From the NCBI RefSeq assembly GCF_006716125.1, contig NZ_VFOM01000001.1:1240001-1304000 (forward strand): DNA of 64,000 nt. The letters are read 5' to 3'. Positions 47,984 through 56,991 of the stretch are shown piece by piece. The notes beneath the pieces were generated by a model. The model searched no databases, was not told the origin of the DNA, and saw nothing but the letters and a program-made list of their open reading frames with translations. The translations under genes and the position numbers were made by a program. This DNA comes from Homoserinimonas aerilata. GTDB lineage: Bacteria > Actinomycetota > Actinomycetes > Actinomycetales > Microbacteriaceae. Position 1 is the stretch's first letter; each line of letters begins with the position of its first letter.

Positions 47984-48164
47984 CGGCCTCTCCTCCCCAA
48001 CATCTTCCGGTTTTCGACCGGCACCCCGGAACGGCGGCATCCGCCCCGGTGCAGCTTTCGGCAGTGCTCGCCGAACCCACCTGACTAGTGTCGGTTGCGC
48101 GATCAGCGATCGGCGTGAGGCACGACGCGTGTCGCCGATCGCCACCCAGACCCTCTGCGAACGC
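47984..48164 (-). other. Non-coding gap where the MurD C-terminal domain is expected
   Basis: These 181 bases follow the early murD stop and precede ftsW. I read the continuing murD frame and the ftsW frame and found no trace of the conserved C-domain segment (the DDSKATN-type motif). The missing third domain is therefore deleted, not displaced by a simple frameshift. The only recognisable element is the ftsW ribosome binding site at the right-hand end in the direction of transcription. Confidence 0.6.
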
Positions 48165-49223
48165 TCAGCCTTCGAAGGTCGGCCTGCCACCCCGGATGCT
48201 TGAGAGCGCACCGTGGACTGCCACCACCGGCACACCGTAGGAACGGACGAGGGCGGATGCTGCCAGCACGTTCACGACAGAACCTCGATCGCCGAGACCC
48301 GATTCGGTGAGCTTCTCGACCGTCGTCAACTCGATCGCGCTCGCAAGCCGATCATCGTGGAACGCGCGGTCGACGAGGATCCCGTCGACGAGCCCCAGAT
48401 CGCTCGGTCCGGGCGTGCCGAGATCGAAACCGATGGCCCGGCACCCCTCGACCACGTTCGCGCCCTCCACCATGGCAAGTGTGTCGGCGTCCGAGCGGTT
48501 GTAGATGCAGGCCACCCTGCTGTTCTCGTAGACGCGTGCTGTGGCAGCGAGATACTCGCCACGGCTGCCGTGCCAGTCGACAGGCCCACTGCCCGCCTCG
48601 ATGCACAGGCTCGACCAGGCCGACAACGAGCGTGTGTAGTGCAGTTGCGCGCTCGACAGCTCGATGGTGAGCACATCCCAACCGACGGGGTCACGGATGG
48701 CGTCGAGAACGGGGATGCCCAGATTGCCGCACGCGAGCGTGCGCAGGCCACCCTCGAGGAGCATCGCCTCGGCCAGAAGCGTTGTCTCCGCTGCGCCGCC
48801 CGCACCCGTGACAAGGAGCCAGTCGGCGGGCTTGCCCACCTTGTCTCGCAACCGCCAGGCCAGCTCGATGTCGCCCCAGAGCGGGATGCCCGCCTCCTCG
48901 ACGTGACGGATCAGTGGATGCTGCGGCGAGAAGCCCGGGGAGGCCACCACGAGCTCGGGCTCGAAGTCGAACAACTCGTCAGCACTCGCGTCGTCGAATA
49001 CCCGGTCGATGAGGCGTGCCCCGATCACCTGCAGCAGTTCGGCCCGGCGGGCGTCGTGCGACGGCGAGAACACGAGGACCTCTGCCCCGAGCTCGACCAG
49101 CGTGTCGGCGACGGAGAATCCCGTGACCCCCAGACCGAGCACCGCGACGCGCAGCCCGCGCCAATCGTCATGCCAGCTGCGCAGCGATTCGACACGAGAT
49201 TCCATGCCGCCCGCCTCAGCCAT
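48165..49223 (-). CDS. Degenerate, truncated MurD-like protein (probable pseudoenzyme)
   Basis: The gene sits in the murD position and is clearly related to MurD (UDP-MurNAc-L-Ala--D-Glu ligase): LRVAVLGLGVTGFSVADTL, VASPGFSPQHPL, PLWGDIELAWRL, GNLGIPVLDA and ELSSAQLHYTRSL. It has only 352 residues against about 450-500. The ATP loop, normally VTGTNGKTTT, reads VTGAGGAAETT at 138-148 without lysine. The Asp-His pair normally in the DDHLDWHGS segment is replaced by GSGPVDWHGS. The carbamylated lysine position reads YLAATARVYEN. The whole C-terminal ligase domain is absent. GAGGAGC before the ATG and an open frame suggest that a protein is still made. Catalysis is very unlikely. Confidence 0.88.
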   Translation of the reverse strand: MAEAGGMESRVESLRSWHDDWRGLRVAVLGLGVTGFSVADTLVELGAEVLVFSPSHDARRAELLQVIGARLIDRVFDDASADELFDFEPELVVASPGFSPQHPLIRHVEEAGIPLWGDIELAWRLRDKVGKPADWLLVTGAGGAAETTLLAEAMLLEGGLRTLACGNLGIPVLDAIRDPVGWDVLTIELSSAQLHYTRSLSAWSSLCIEAGSGPVDWHGSRGEYLAATARVYENSRVACIYNRSDADTLAMVEGANVVEGCRAIGFDLGTPGPSDLGLVDGILVDRAFHDDRLASAIELTTVEKLTESGLGDRGSVVNVLAASALVRSYGVPVVAVHGALSSIRGGRPTFEG

Positions 49224-49235
49224 CGATGCTCCTCA

Positions 49236-50342
49236 TCATGGCGTGTGGGTCAGCCATTCGATGTAGAAGAGGAATACGCCGGATGCCACGAAGAGCCCCG
49301 CGATGAGCCAGAAGCGCACCACGATGGTCACCTCGGCCCAGCCCTGCATCTCGAAGTGGTGGTGGAGTGGGCTGGCCTTCCAGATCCGCCTGCCCTTCGT
49401 CGCCTTGAAGTAGATTCGCTGGATGATCACCTGGCTGGTGACAACCACGAAGAGGCCACCGATGAAGACCAGCAACAGCTCGGTGCGCGAGAGGATGGCC
49501 AGCGCTGCGAGTGCGCCGCCGAGGCCGAAGGAGCCGGTGTCGCCCATCATGATCTGGGCGGGCGAGGTGTTCCACCAGAGGAAGCCGATGAGCGCGCCCA
49601 CGATCGCGGCCGCGATGACCGCGAGTTCGAGCGGGCTCGACATGTCGTAGCACTTGTACGCGACATCCGGGTCGAGCGCCGGGTTCTGGCACCACTGGTT
49701 CTGCTGCCAGAAGCCGATGATCACATAGGAGCCGATCGCGAAGATCGACGAGCCGGCCGCGAGACCGTCGAGACCGTCTGTGAGGTTGACCGCGTTGGAG
49801 ACCGCTGTGGTCAGGAAGGATATCCAGATGATCACGAGCACGATGCCGACGCCGGCCCCGAAGATCGCGGTGAGATCGAGGAACGACAGATCGCGGGCGA
49901 AGGAGATCGCCGTCGATGCCGGCGAGACCCCGTTCTCGTCCGTGTACAGCAGTGCGATGAGCGAGAAGGCGATCGAGACGATGATGGTGCCGATGATCTT
50001 GCCCGGCCCGCTCAGCCCGAGGCTGTTCTGCCGGCTGACCTTCATGTAGTCGTCGATGAAGCCGACACCGCCGAGGCCCACCATCATGAAGATGACGAGC
50101 AGCGCCGATACCGAGGGTGCCTCCTGACTGAGCAGCTTGCCGACGAAATAGCCGATCACCGCGGCGATGATGAACACCACGCCGCCCATCGACGGCGTTC
50201 CGCGCTTGACCACATGCGTTGTCGGTGTGTCGGCTCGGACGAACTGGCCGAGATTCATCCGCCGGAAGGCGTTGGCGAAGACCGGGGTCAGGAACAGCGA
50301 GAAGAACATCGAGACGCCGCCGGCGACGAGGAGCGCGATCAC
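49236..50342 (-). CDS. mraY: Phospho-N-acetylmuramoyl-pentapeptide transferase
   Basis: MraY moves phospho-MurNAc-pentapeptide to undecaprenyl phosphate, giving lipid I. The 368-residue protein has ten membrane helices. The active-site aspartates are in VGFIDDYMKV and NAVNLTDGLDGLAAG, with MMGDTGSFGLGG, and the HHH motif is in SPLHHHFEMQGW. A loop with two cysteines (QWCQNP and YKCYDM) is typical of actinobacteria. It starts with GTG overlapping the end of the murF-position gene (GTGA). Confidence 0.97.
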   Translation of the reverse strand: MIALLVAGGVSMFFSLFLTPVFANAFRRMNLGQFVRADTPTTHVVKRGTPSMGGVVFIIAAVIGYFVGKLLSQEAPSVSALLVIFMMVGLGGVGFIDDYMKVSRQNSLGLSGPGKIIGTIIVSIAFSLIALLYTDENGVSPASTAISFARDLSFLDLTAIFGAGVGIVLVIIWISFLTTAVSNAVNLTDGLDGLAAGSSIFAIGSYVIIGFWQQNQWCQNPALDPDVAYKCYDMSSPLELAVIAAAIVGALIGFLWWNTSPAQIMMGDTGSFGLGGALAALAILSRTELLLVFIGGLFVVVTSQVIIQRIYFKATKGRRIWKASPLHHHFEMQGWAEVTIVVRFWLIAGLFVASGVFLFYIEWLTHTP

Positions 50343-51322
50343 GAGGCGACTCCCTGGACAGGCCCGGACGCCAGCCGGGCCGCAAGCCCCTGGAGTCCGC
50401 CGTCACGCGACGACTTCACCAGCACGACATCTCCCGCGTCCAACTCGTCACGGAGAAGATCGTATGCCTGCTCCGGGCCGTTCACGAGGATCGACTCTCC
50501 GTCCCATGAACCTTCGAGCCCTGCAGCATTGTGAATGTGTCGAGCATCGTGACCCACGACGACGAGCTTCTTGACGTTGAGGCGCACCACCAGTCGACCG
50601 ATCCTGTCGTGGAGTTCGCGATTCAGTTCGTCTTCCTCCTCGACACTCGAAGCCGCCCCGTCGCCGTCGAGTTCTCCGAGCACGGCGACGGTGCGCCGCC
50701 CCTCCATCCCGATCACGGCGAGCGTCTTCAGCGCGGCCGCTGTCGATGCGGCGGTCGCTGAAGCAGCATCATCGATGACGAGCAAACCGTCGGGCCTGCG
50801 CAGTGGCTCCATGGTCGCCGTTCCTGTGGCGTCGAGCGCCTCCAGCCCCTCGATGGCGTCTCCGAGCGGCACACCCAGGGCGTGCGCGGCCGCGAGACTC
50901 GCAATCGCCGATGTGACGAGATGTTCGCCGAGAAGCGCGAGACGTACCCTGTGCGAGGATCCCGCAAGCACCGCGCTGAACAACGTGCCCTGCGAACTCG
51001 ATTCGATGTCGGTGGCCCTGACATCCGCAAGCTCCGAGAAGCCGAAGGTCACGACTCTGGCTCCGGATGCGCTGGCCAGGTCGACGAGGCGCGGCTCGTC
51101 AGCGGTCACGACGGCCACGGACGAAGAGTCGAGGCCGGACAGCGCCTCGCTCCAGGACTGCGAAGAGACGGCATCGTCACGGGTGCGACCGCGTGCGAGC
51201 AGCACGAGCAGACCGCCCGGCCCAACCGCCGGAAGCACTCCTGCGGCGTGCAGCATCCTGTTCGTGCTGGCGCGCCCGACCATGCCCACTGTCGTCACTG
51301 CGGCGGGCACTTCTGCGCCCAT
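50339..51322 (-). CDS. Degenerate, N-terminally shortened MurF-like protein (probable pseudoenzyme)
   Basis: The gene occupies the murF position (UDP-MurNAc-tripeptide--D-Ala-D-Ala ligase) but encodes 327 residues against about 450-480. The ATG follows the murE stop directly (TAGATG), so the missing N-terminal UDP-binding domain cannot be recovered upstream. The ATP loop, normally VTGSSGKTST, reads VGMVGRAST at 12-20. The segment with the carbamylated lysine is cut down to SQSWSEALSG. The DDAYNANPDS motif reads DDAASATAAS at 184-193. The C-terminal part (GRRTVAVLGEL, LHDRIGRLVVRLNVKKLVVVG, DVVLVKSSRDGGL) is the best preserved. The frame is open and coupled to murE and mraY. It is probably expressed but inactive as a ligase. 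Confidence 0.87.
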   Translation of the reverse strand: MGAEVPAAVTTVGMVGRASTNRMLHAAGVLPAVGPGGLLVLLARGRTRDDAVSSQSWSEALSGLDSSSVAVVTADEPRLVDLASASGARVVTFGFSELADVRATDIESSSQGTLFSAVLAGSSHRVRLALLGEHLVTSAIASLAAAHALGVPLGDAIEGLEALDATGTATMEPLRRPDGLLVIDDAASATAASTAAALKTLAVIGMEGRRTVAVLGELDGDGAASSVEEEDELNRELHDRIGRLVVRLNVKKLVVVGHDARHIHNAAGLEGSWDGESILVNGPEQAYDLLRDELDAGDVVLVKSSRDGGLQGLAARLASGPVQGVAS

Positions 51323-52861
51323 CTAGGCCCAACCCGCATCGCGGAGGGCATCGCGGGCGAGCGCACGCGCCGAATACGGCGTGCGGACGCCGCGGATATC
51401 GCGATAGTCCTGATGCCCGGGACCCGCCCAGAGGATCGAGTCGCCCTCTTGGGCCAGAGACACCGTGAAGCGGATCGCATCCTCAGGGGGACTCACCTCG
51501 TGCAGCTCCGCCTGATGCTCGGCCAGAGCCGCACCCTCGATGAGGGTGCGGCGGATCGATGCAGGATCCTCGAAACGCGGGTGGTGGTCGGTGATGACGA
51601 GGATGTCGGAATGTTCCGACGCGACCCTCCCCATCTCGTGCCGCTTCGTCGCATCCCGGTCGCCATCCGCGCCGAACAGCATGATCACACGGCCCGTCGT
51701 GAAGGTGCGCACGGCCGTGAGGGTGTTGAGGAAGGCATCCGGGCTGTGACCGAAGTCAACGAACACTGCGGGGCCGCGGTCTCCTGAGACCCGTTCGGTG
51801 CGACCCGGAAGATATGCGTCGATGCCACCCTGGATGGCGTGGCCGATCGCCTCGAGCTCGAAGCCCGCCTCGACCAGCATCACGATCGCGACGGCCGCAT
51901 TCGCCGCCATGTGTCGACCGATGAGCGGAACGCTCGTCTCGATGGACCGGTTCTCTGGGCCTGTCAGCCTGAACGAGGTGTACGCGGCGGTCTCGTCAAG
52001 GATTTCGACGCGCCACTCCGCATCCGCACCCTCGACGGATGTCACCGTCGTGACGGGGATGCGCGAGGCCGACACGATCCGCTCACCCCACGGTGAGTCG
52101 AGCGAGACGACGCCGCGGCGGGCCCGGTCGGGGTCGAAGAACACGAGCTTCGCCTCGAAGTACTCCTCCATGTCGGCGTAGTCGTCCAGGTGGTCATGGC
52201 TGAGGTTGGTGAATGCGACGATGTCGAAGTCGATGCCGTCGACGCGGTTGCGGCTCAGAGCCTGGGCGCTCACCTCGAGCACGACGGCCCGCACCTCGCT
52301 CTCGCGCATCCGCGCGAGAAGACCGTGAATCTCGCTCGCCTCAGGCGTCGTCAGCCTGCTGACGACCGAGAGCTCACCGATGTGGCGCTCCGCCGTCGTG
52401 CTCAGACCGGTAACGAGACCCAGCTGCTTCAGGATGCCCTCGAGGATGTACGAGGTCGAGGTCTTGCCGTTCGTTCCGGTCACGCCGAGCGTGAGCGGGG
52501 GGTGCACGTTCGTCTGATAGACCCAGGCCGAGACGGCGCCGAGCGCCGCCCGAGGAGAGTCGACGAGGATGACGGGAAGCCCGCTGTCTGCGGCAAGCTC
52601 GGCGCCCCCGGCGTCGGTGAGCAGTGCCACGGCGCCCGACTCGCGCGCATCGACCGCGAAGCTGGCCCCATGGGCGACGGCCCCGGGAACGCCGACGAAG
52701 AGATCGCCCGGTTGCACCTCGTTGGATCGCAGCGTAATGCCGGTGACCTCGACGCCGTCAAGGGAGCCTCGATGCTCGAGCTCGAATTCTGAGACGAGAC
52801 CGGCCAGCGATCTCGCCGACGGATGCTCCGGCCTGAGGACCGGGGGAATCCGATCAGACAA
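51323..52861 (-). CDS. murE: UDP-MurNAc-dipeptide--diamino acid ligase
   Basis: MurE adds the diamino acid at position 3 of the stem peptide. The 512-residue enzyme is complete: the N-terminal domain to about 120, the ATP loop GVTGTNGKTST at 126-136, TTPEASEIHGLLA, SHDHLDDYADMEEYFEAKLVFF with the Asp-His and the carbamylated lysine, and the C-domain. The substrate motif that reads DNPR in diaminopimelate enzymes is DHHPRFED here. Microbacteriaceae use various diamino acids such as ornithine, lysine or diaminobutyrate, so the residue added is open. The start is a TTG behind AGAGGA. Confidence 0.95.
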   Translation of the reverse strand: MSDRIPPVLRPEHPSARSLAGLVSEFELEHRGSLDGVEVTGITLRSNEVQPGDLFVGVPGAVAHGASFAVDARESGAVALLTDAGGAELAADSGLPVILVDSPRAALGAVSAWVYQTNVHPPLTLGVTGTNGKTSTSYILEGILKQLGLVTGLSTTAERHIGELSVVSRLTTPEASEIHGLLARMRESEVRAVVLEVSAQALSRNRVDGIDFDIVAFTNLSHDHLDDYADMEEYFEAKLVFFDPDRARRGVVSLDSPWGERIVSASRIPVTTVTSVEGADAEWRVEILDETAAYTSFRLTGPENRSIETSVPLIGRHMAANAAVAIVMLVEAGFELEAIGHAIQGGIDAYLPGRTERVSGDRGPAVFVDFGHSPDAFLNTLTAVRTFTTGRVIMLFGADGDRDATKRHEMGRVASEHSDILVITDHHPRFEDPASIRRTLIEGAALAEHQAELHEVSPPEDAIRFTVSLAQEGDSILWAGPGHQDYRDIRGVRTPYSARALARDALRDAGWA

Positions 52862-52887
52862 TTGATCCTCTTTCTACGGGGTCTGCG

Positions 52888-54654
52888 TCACCAGGTCGTC
52901 GGCAGATTGGGGGCCGGCTCTGTCGACGGCTCCACCCGATACGCCTTGAGTACCTGGGTCATGACCTTCTGGAAGGTCGGAGCAGCCGCGGCCGAAGTCT
53001 TTATAGTAGTCGGCTTCACGAAGCTGACGATGACTGCGTATTCGGGGTTCTCGGCGGGAGCCAGACCTGCGACGGAGACGATGCGCTCCCTCGTGTAGAC
53101 GCCGTTCTCCGCGACCTCTGCCGTACCCGTCTTCGCCGCGACCCTGTAGCCGGGAATCTGCAGTTGCGAGGCGAGATAACCGCCCGTGGCGACCGATTCC
53201 ATCATCGCGAGCACCTGATCCGCGGTCGACTCGGAGACGACGTTCACAGGCGCCGGCGTCTCGCGCGGAACGACCGTGCCGTCGGCCTTCGTGCAACTCT
53301 CGACGAGGGTGAGCGGAAGCCGCACTCCCCCATTTCCGAGCGTCTGGAAGACGCTCGCCATCTGGGCCATCGTCGCCGAGACGCCCTGCCCGTAGGAGAC
53401 GTCGTACTTCTGCTGGCTGTCCCAGTAGTCCGAGAGGAGACCCTTCGACTCACCCTGAAAGCCCACCGCCGTGTAGTCGCCGATGCCGAACTTCTTGAAG
53501 TAGTCGTAGCGGAGCGAGCTGGGCATCTGGGTGGCGAGCATCGAGATACCGACGTTGGAGGACTGCTCGAGGATGCCCGCGAGGGTGAGGTTGAGCGGCC
53601 CGTGAGCGGTCGCATCCCTGACGACTCCTCCCTCGGGGGTCTGGTAGATGCCCGGAACGGTCAGCTTGGTGCCCGTGGACGCGTAGCCCTCCTCGATGAG
53701 CATGGCCGCGCTCATGGGCTTGAAGGTCGAGCCCTGCTCGTAGGCCGCGTTGAAGACATGCGAACCCATGTTCGCAACATCCGTGGCATCGACATCATTG
53801 GGGTCGAGTGCCGGCCAGTCAGCAGCCGCCATGATGTGCGCGTCCTTGACCCGCACCACGATGGCGTTGGCCGACTCGGCGCCGAGGGCCGTGGCCTGCT
53901 CGGCCAGACGCTGGGCCACGAACCACTGCAGGTCACTGTCGATCGAGAGCTTGAGCGTGCCGCCGTCGACTGCGTCCTCCGTGACCACCGTGCTGCCCGG
54001 CAGTCGCACACCGTCGAGCCCGCGTTCATAGGTGGATGTGCCATCGACCTTGTCGAGACAACCGTTCTCGCTGTACTCGAGGCCGTTGAGCGGGTCGTCC
54101 TTACCGATGAATCCGACGAGATTGCCCGCGACAGCACCATTCGGATAGGTACGCGTCGGCTTCGACTCGAAGAAGACCCACGGGATGTTCAGCTCGCGCA
54201 CCGCCCGGAACTGTTCGGTGTCGAGATTCTTAGTGAGGAGCACCCAGTTCGACTCGGGGTCGGCCATGAGCGTCGTGTACAGGGCTGCGGGATCTCCGCC
54301 GGTGATCTCAGCGATCTCCGTCAGGGCATCCAAGGTCGTGACGGTGACCTTGCTCTTCGTTCCGTCCTCCGCCGTGATCGTGCGATCGAAGCTCGGCTTC
54401 ACATTCTTCGGAGCAGCGGTGACGTCATATCGCAGCACGGTGGCGGCGAGATCCACGCCATTGGTGTCGATGATGGAACCACGCAGCCCGAATGTCTTGG
54501 TCGCGACGGCTCGCTTGTTCAGCGACGCCGCATTCAGCTCATCCGCCCGCACGACCTGGAAGTCGACCAGCCGCACCACGAAGACGGAGACGATCGCCAG
54601 CGTGACAAGGATCGCTACGGAGAGCCTGCGCCCTGACATCCGTGGGTTGTTCAC
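52888..54654 (-). CDS. ftsI: Septal transpeptidase FtsI (class B penicillin-binding protein)
   Basis: FtsI cross-links peptidoglycan at the septum with FtsW. The 588-residue protein has one N-terminal membrane helix ([20 protein letters not shown]), the dimerisation domain, and the transpeptidase domain with STFK at 309-312, SSN at 365-367 and KTG at 508-510. There is no PASTA domain. It starts at GTG. All active-site motifs are intact. Confidence 0.96.
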   Translation of the reverse strand: MNNPRMSGRRLSVAILVTLAIVSVFVVRLVDFQVVRADELNAASLNKRAVATKTFGLRGSIIDTNGVDLAATVLRYDVTAAPKNVKPSFDRTITAEDGTKSKVTVTTLDALTEIAEITGGDPAALYTTLMADPESNWVLLTKNLDTEQFRAVRELNIPWVFFESKPTRTYPNGAVAGNLVGFIGKDDPLNGLEYSENGCLDKVDGTSTYERGLDGVRLPGSTVVTEDAVDGGTLKLSIDSDLQWFVAQRLAEQATALGAESANAIVVRVKDAHIMAAADWPALDPNDVDATDVANMGSHVFNAAYEQGSTFKPMSAAMLIEEGYASTGTKLTVPGIYQTPEGGVVRDATAHGPLNLTLAGILEQSSNVGISMLATQMPSSLRYDYFKKFGIGDYTAVGFQGESKGLLSDYWDSQQKYDVSYGQGVSATMAQMASVFQTLGNGGVRLPLTLVESCTKADGTVVPRETPAPVNVVSESTADQVLAMMESVATGGYLASQLQIPGYRVAAKTGTAEVAENGVYTRERIVSVAGLAPAENPEYAVIVSFVKPTTIKTSAAAAPTFQKVMTQVLKAYRVEPSTEPAPNLPTTW

Positions 54655-54712
54655 TGTCGCCCTTCACTCAATCCTGGTGACCACCGCGGTGATCTCTTCA
54701 CGACGCCATGCC

Positions 54713-55342
54713 CTAGCGGGTCTGCGGTGCCGGAATCCCATCTGGGGACGACGCTACAGAACCGCCCTCCGTCTGAGCATCCGACGCGCCCAGCATGCCG
54801 CCGGCGGTGGTGTCGGATGCCTTCTCCGTGTCGGACGCGGACTGGGCCGCCAGGATCGCCCCCATGTCGGGGATGTCATTGATCAGCGAATTCTGGACAA
54901 GAAGCGAACCGTTCGAACCGATCACGCTGCCCGCATCCGCGCTCGCAGCAGTCGGCTGCCCCATCACCGCACCCGTCGCGAGACTGAGGTAGACGGCACT
55001 GTCATTGCTGACCATGCCGAGCGACTCAGCGCGAACCGCAAGATTCTGTGGGGAGTTGAGCACATCGAGCTTCTCGGTCGCGATCTGCTCGTCCCTGGTC
55101 AGCTCCTTCTGCTGCGACTGCAGGGCAGCGATCTCGTAGGCCCCGTCGGCCAACGCAATGCTCAGGAGCAACTGGGAGACCAGAACGGCGAAGAGCCCTC
55201 CGACGACGACGAGCGCATAGGCGAGCTTGGGGCGGGCCCGACGCTGCGAACGACTCGGCGCGATCTCGATGTAAGGAGCGCGCTCGTCACGCGAGGGACG
55301 CGGCGACTGCTGCGGGAGACTGACGGCGAGACTACTCGTCAT
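54713..55342 (-). CDS. ftsL: FtsL-like septum formation protein
   Basis: This 209-residue bitopic membrane protein has a short cytoplasmic part, one helix ([24 protein letters not shown], about 40-63), and a short coiled coil ([24 protein letters not shown]) followed by [15 protein letters not shown], the FtsL/DivIC pattern. The C-terminal 70 residues are low in complexity (Ser, Ala, Asp). The start overlaps the rsmH stop (ATGA). Sequence conservation is low in this family; the position is the strongest argument. Confidence 0.8.
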   Translation of the reverse strand: MTSSLAVSLPQQSPRPSRDERAPYIEIAPSRSQRRARPKLAYALVVVGGLFAVLVSQLLLSIALADGAYEIAALQSQQKELTRDEQIATEKLDVLNSPQNLAVRAESLGMVSNDSAVYLSLATGAVMGQPTAASADAGSVIGSNGSLLVQNSLINDIPDMGAILAAQSASDTEKASDTTAGGMLGASDAQTEGGSVASSPDGIPAPQTR

Positions 55343-56304
55343 ACTGCTGCCCTCACTCTCTCTGCTGCCCTCAGGCGCACCGGAATCGAACGGGGATTGC
55401 GCTGCTTCTCCTCCTCAGAGGCGAGCTCCGCACCGCGGACCAGAAGTTTCAGCTGCGGCGCATGCTCCGGAAGCTCGACAGGCAGGCCGGCAGGTGCCGA
55501 TGACGACGACGCGGCCGCCAGACAACGCTTGACCAGACGATCCTCGAGCGACTGGTAGGCCAGAACGACGATGCGACCGCCCACCGCGAGCGAATCGAGC
55601 GCCTCGGGGATCGCCCTCTCCAGCACGGCAAGCTCCTGGTTGACCTCGATACGCAGCGCCTGGAAGACACGCTTCGCCGGATGCCCCTTGCGCTGTATGG
55701 CCACAGGGGTCGCCGCGGTGATGATCTCGACGAGCTGCGCCGAGCGCACGATGGGTTCCTCCTGGCGGCGCTGCACGATGCGCTGCGCATAACGGGGAGC
55801 GAGCCGTTCCTCGCCATAGTCGCGGAAGATGCGGCGGAGGTCAGCCTCGCTGTACTCGGCGAGGATGCGCTCGGCGGTCAGCTCGGACGTCGCATCCATC
55901 CGCATGTCGAGCGGGGCGTCCTTCGAATAGGAGAAGCCGCGCTCGACGCGATCGAGTTGAAGCGAGGACACACCCAGATCGAAGAGGATCGCCTGCACGC
56001 TCTCGACACCGATGCCCTCGATCGCCTCGGCAAAGCGGTCGTACACAGTGTGGACGAGGCGAACCCGGTCGCCGAAAGCCGAGAGCCGCTCCCCCGCGAT
56101 CGCGAGCGCATCGAGGTCGCGATCGAGGCCGATGAGTACCAGCTCGGGGAATCGGGTGAGAAATGCCTCGGCGTGCCCGCCCATGCCGAGCGTCGCATCC
56201 ACAAGCACGGCACCGGGCTGCTCGAGTGCGGGCGCCAGCAGCTCGATCGTGCGCTCGAGCATGACGGGGGTGTGGATCTCGGAGAGTCCCTGTTCTTCGA
56301 CCAT
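55339..56304 (-). CDS. rsmH: 16S rRNA (cytosine-1402-N4)-methyltransferase RsmH (MraW)
   Basis: RsmH methylates C1402 in the decoding centre of 16S rRNA. The 321-residue protein starts [15 protein letters not shown] and has the SAM motif [38 protein letters not shown], and the C-terminal signature with [13 protein letters not shown]. mraZ lies 102 bases upstream and ftsL overlaps its stop. Length and motifs are normal. Confidence 0.97.
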   Translation of the reverse strand: MVEEQGLSEIHTPVMLERTIELLAPALEQPGAVLVDATLGMGGHAEAFLTRFPELVLIGLDRDLDALAIAGERLSAFGDRVRLVHTVYDRFAEAIEGIGVESVQAILFDLGVSSLQLDRVERGFSYSKDAPLDMRMDATSELTAERILAEYSEADLRRIFRDYGEERLAPRYAQRIVQRRQEEPIVRSAQLVEIITAATPVAIQRKGHPAKRVFQALRIEVNQELAVLERAIPEALDSLAVGGRIVVLAYQSLEDRLVKRCLAAASSSSAPAGLPVELPEHAPQLKLLVRGAELASEEEKQRNPRSIPVRLRAAERVRAAV

Positions 56305-56406
56305 GGCATGTACCGGGATGGCTCCTGATTCCTGATCCCCATCCGATTCGACCTGTCACCGGGGAAGGTGCGGCAGGGCGCTCGGCTGGGAGTCAGGCAG
56401 CAGGAA

Positions 56407-56838
56407 CTAGAAGAGTCCCGGAATCACCTCCTCGGTCGTGTCGGCGAATGCGCTCTCCTGCTCGGCGTAGTAGCTCTCCCACGCCGCCGTGTCCCAGATC
56501 TCGGCACGGTTGCCGACGCCGATGACGGTCAGCTCACGATCAAGACCCGCATAGGAGCGGAGGGCTGCGGGAATGGTGACACGGTTCTGGGAATCGGGGA
56601 CCTCTGCGTTGGCGCCGGAGAGGAAGAGACGCATGTAGTCGCGCGCCTGCTTACCGGTGACGGGCGCGAGACGCATCTTGTCGGCGAGCTCTTCGAACTC
56701 GCGAGTGCTGAACACGTAGAGACACCGCTCCTGGCCGCGGGCGATGACGACGCCGTTCTCGAGCTCGGACCGGAACTTGGCCGGCAGGATGACGCGGCCC
56801 TTGTCGTCGAGCTTGGGGGCATAGGTACCAAGGAACAC
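56407..56838 (-). CDS. mraZ: Transcriptional regulator MraZ
   Basis: MraZ is a double AbrB-fold DNA-binding protein that represses its own operon. The 143-residue protein has two SpoVT/AbrB-like repeats. The first has [19 protein letters not shown] near the N-terminus. The second has [20 protein letters not shown] at about 81-100. It starts with GTG and heads the dcw cluster. The GTGG repeats upstream are its expected binding site. Confidence 0.96.
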   Translation of the reverse strand: MFLGTYAPKLDDKGRVILPAKFRSELENGVVIARGQERCLYVFSTREFEELADKMRLAPVTGKQARDYMRLFLSGANAEVPDSQNRVTIPAALRSYAGLDRELTVIGVGNRAEIWDTAAWESYYAEQESAFADTTEEVIPGLF

Positions 56839-56874
56839 GCGGTCACCCCCTCAACTCTCCGGCCCGGATTCAGG

Positions 56875-56911
56875 TATCCCCCACTTTACTCCACTCTCCA
56901 CCACAAAACAA
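56875..56911 (-). promoter_or_regulatory. mraZ promoter with three MraZ-type boxes
   Basis: On the minus strand, TTGTTT (56,906-56,911) and TAAAGT (56,883-56,888) are 17 bases apart, a good sigma-70 promoter. Within it lie three direct repeats beginning GTGG at exactly ten-base steps (GTGGTGGAGA, GTGGAGTAAA, GTGGGGGATA; 56,875-56,904). MraZ is known to bind arrays of such short direct repeats, so bound MraZ would cover the promoter and repress the cluster. Confidence 0.7.
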
Positions 56912-56976
56912 CGAAATCACGGTGTTCTCGCAGAATTGTTCACCAAACACCCCCACATTTACGGGGAGAAACGGGG

Positions 56977-56991
56977 GTGGAGTGGAGTGGA
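56977..56991 (+). repeat. GTGGA tandem repeat upstream of mraZ, opposite orientation
   Basis: Three exact GTGGA units follow each other on the plus strand, about 65 bases upstream of the mraZ -35 box. The core GTGG is the same as in the promoter boxes but points the other way. Confidence 0.6.

Noticed and set aside
47984..48235. 84-residue N-terminal extension of FtsW
   Set aside because: It would overlap the murD-like gene and has no membrane or FtsW character, whereas ATG 47,983 has an excellent ribosome binding site.
48165..49223. A frameshift or sequencing error as the cause of the short MurD
   Set aside because: The two frames read after the stop show no C-domain motif. The catalytic residues inside the open part are also changed, which a single error cannot explain.
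48213..50534. Open frame of 773 codons on the plus strand opposite the murD-like and mraY genes
   Set aside because: Antisense shadow with a His-, Glu- and Arg-rich composition. mraY on the other strand is certain, and the murD-like protein is clearly homologous to MurD.
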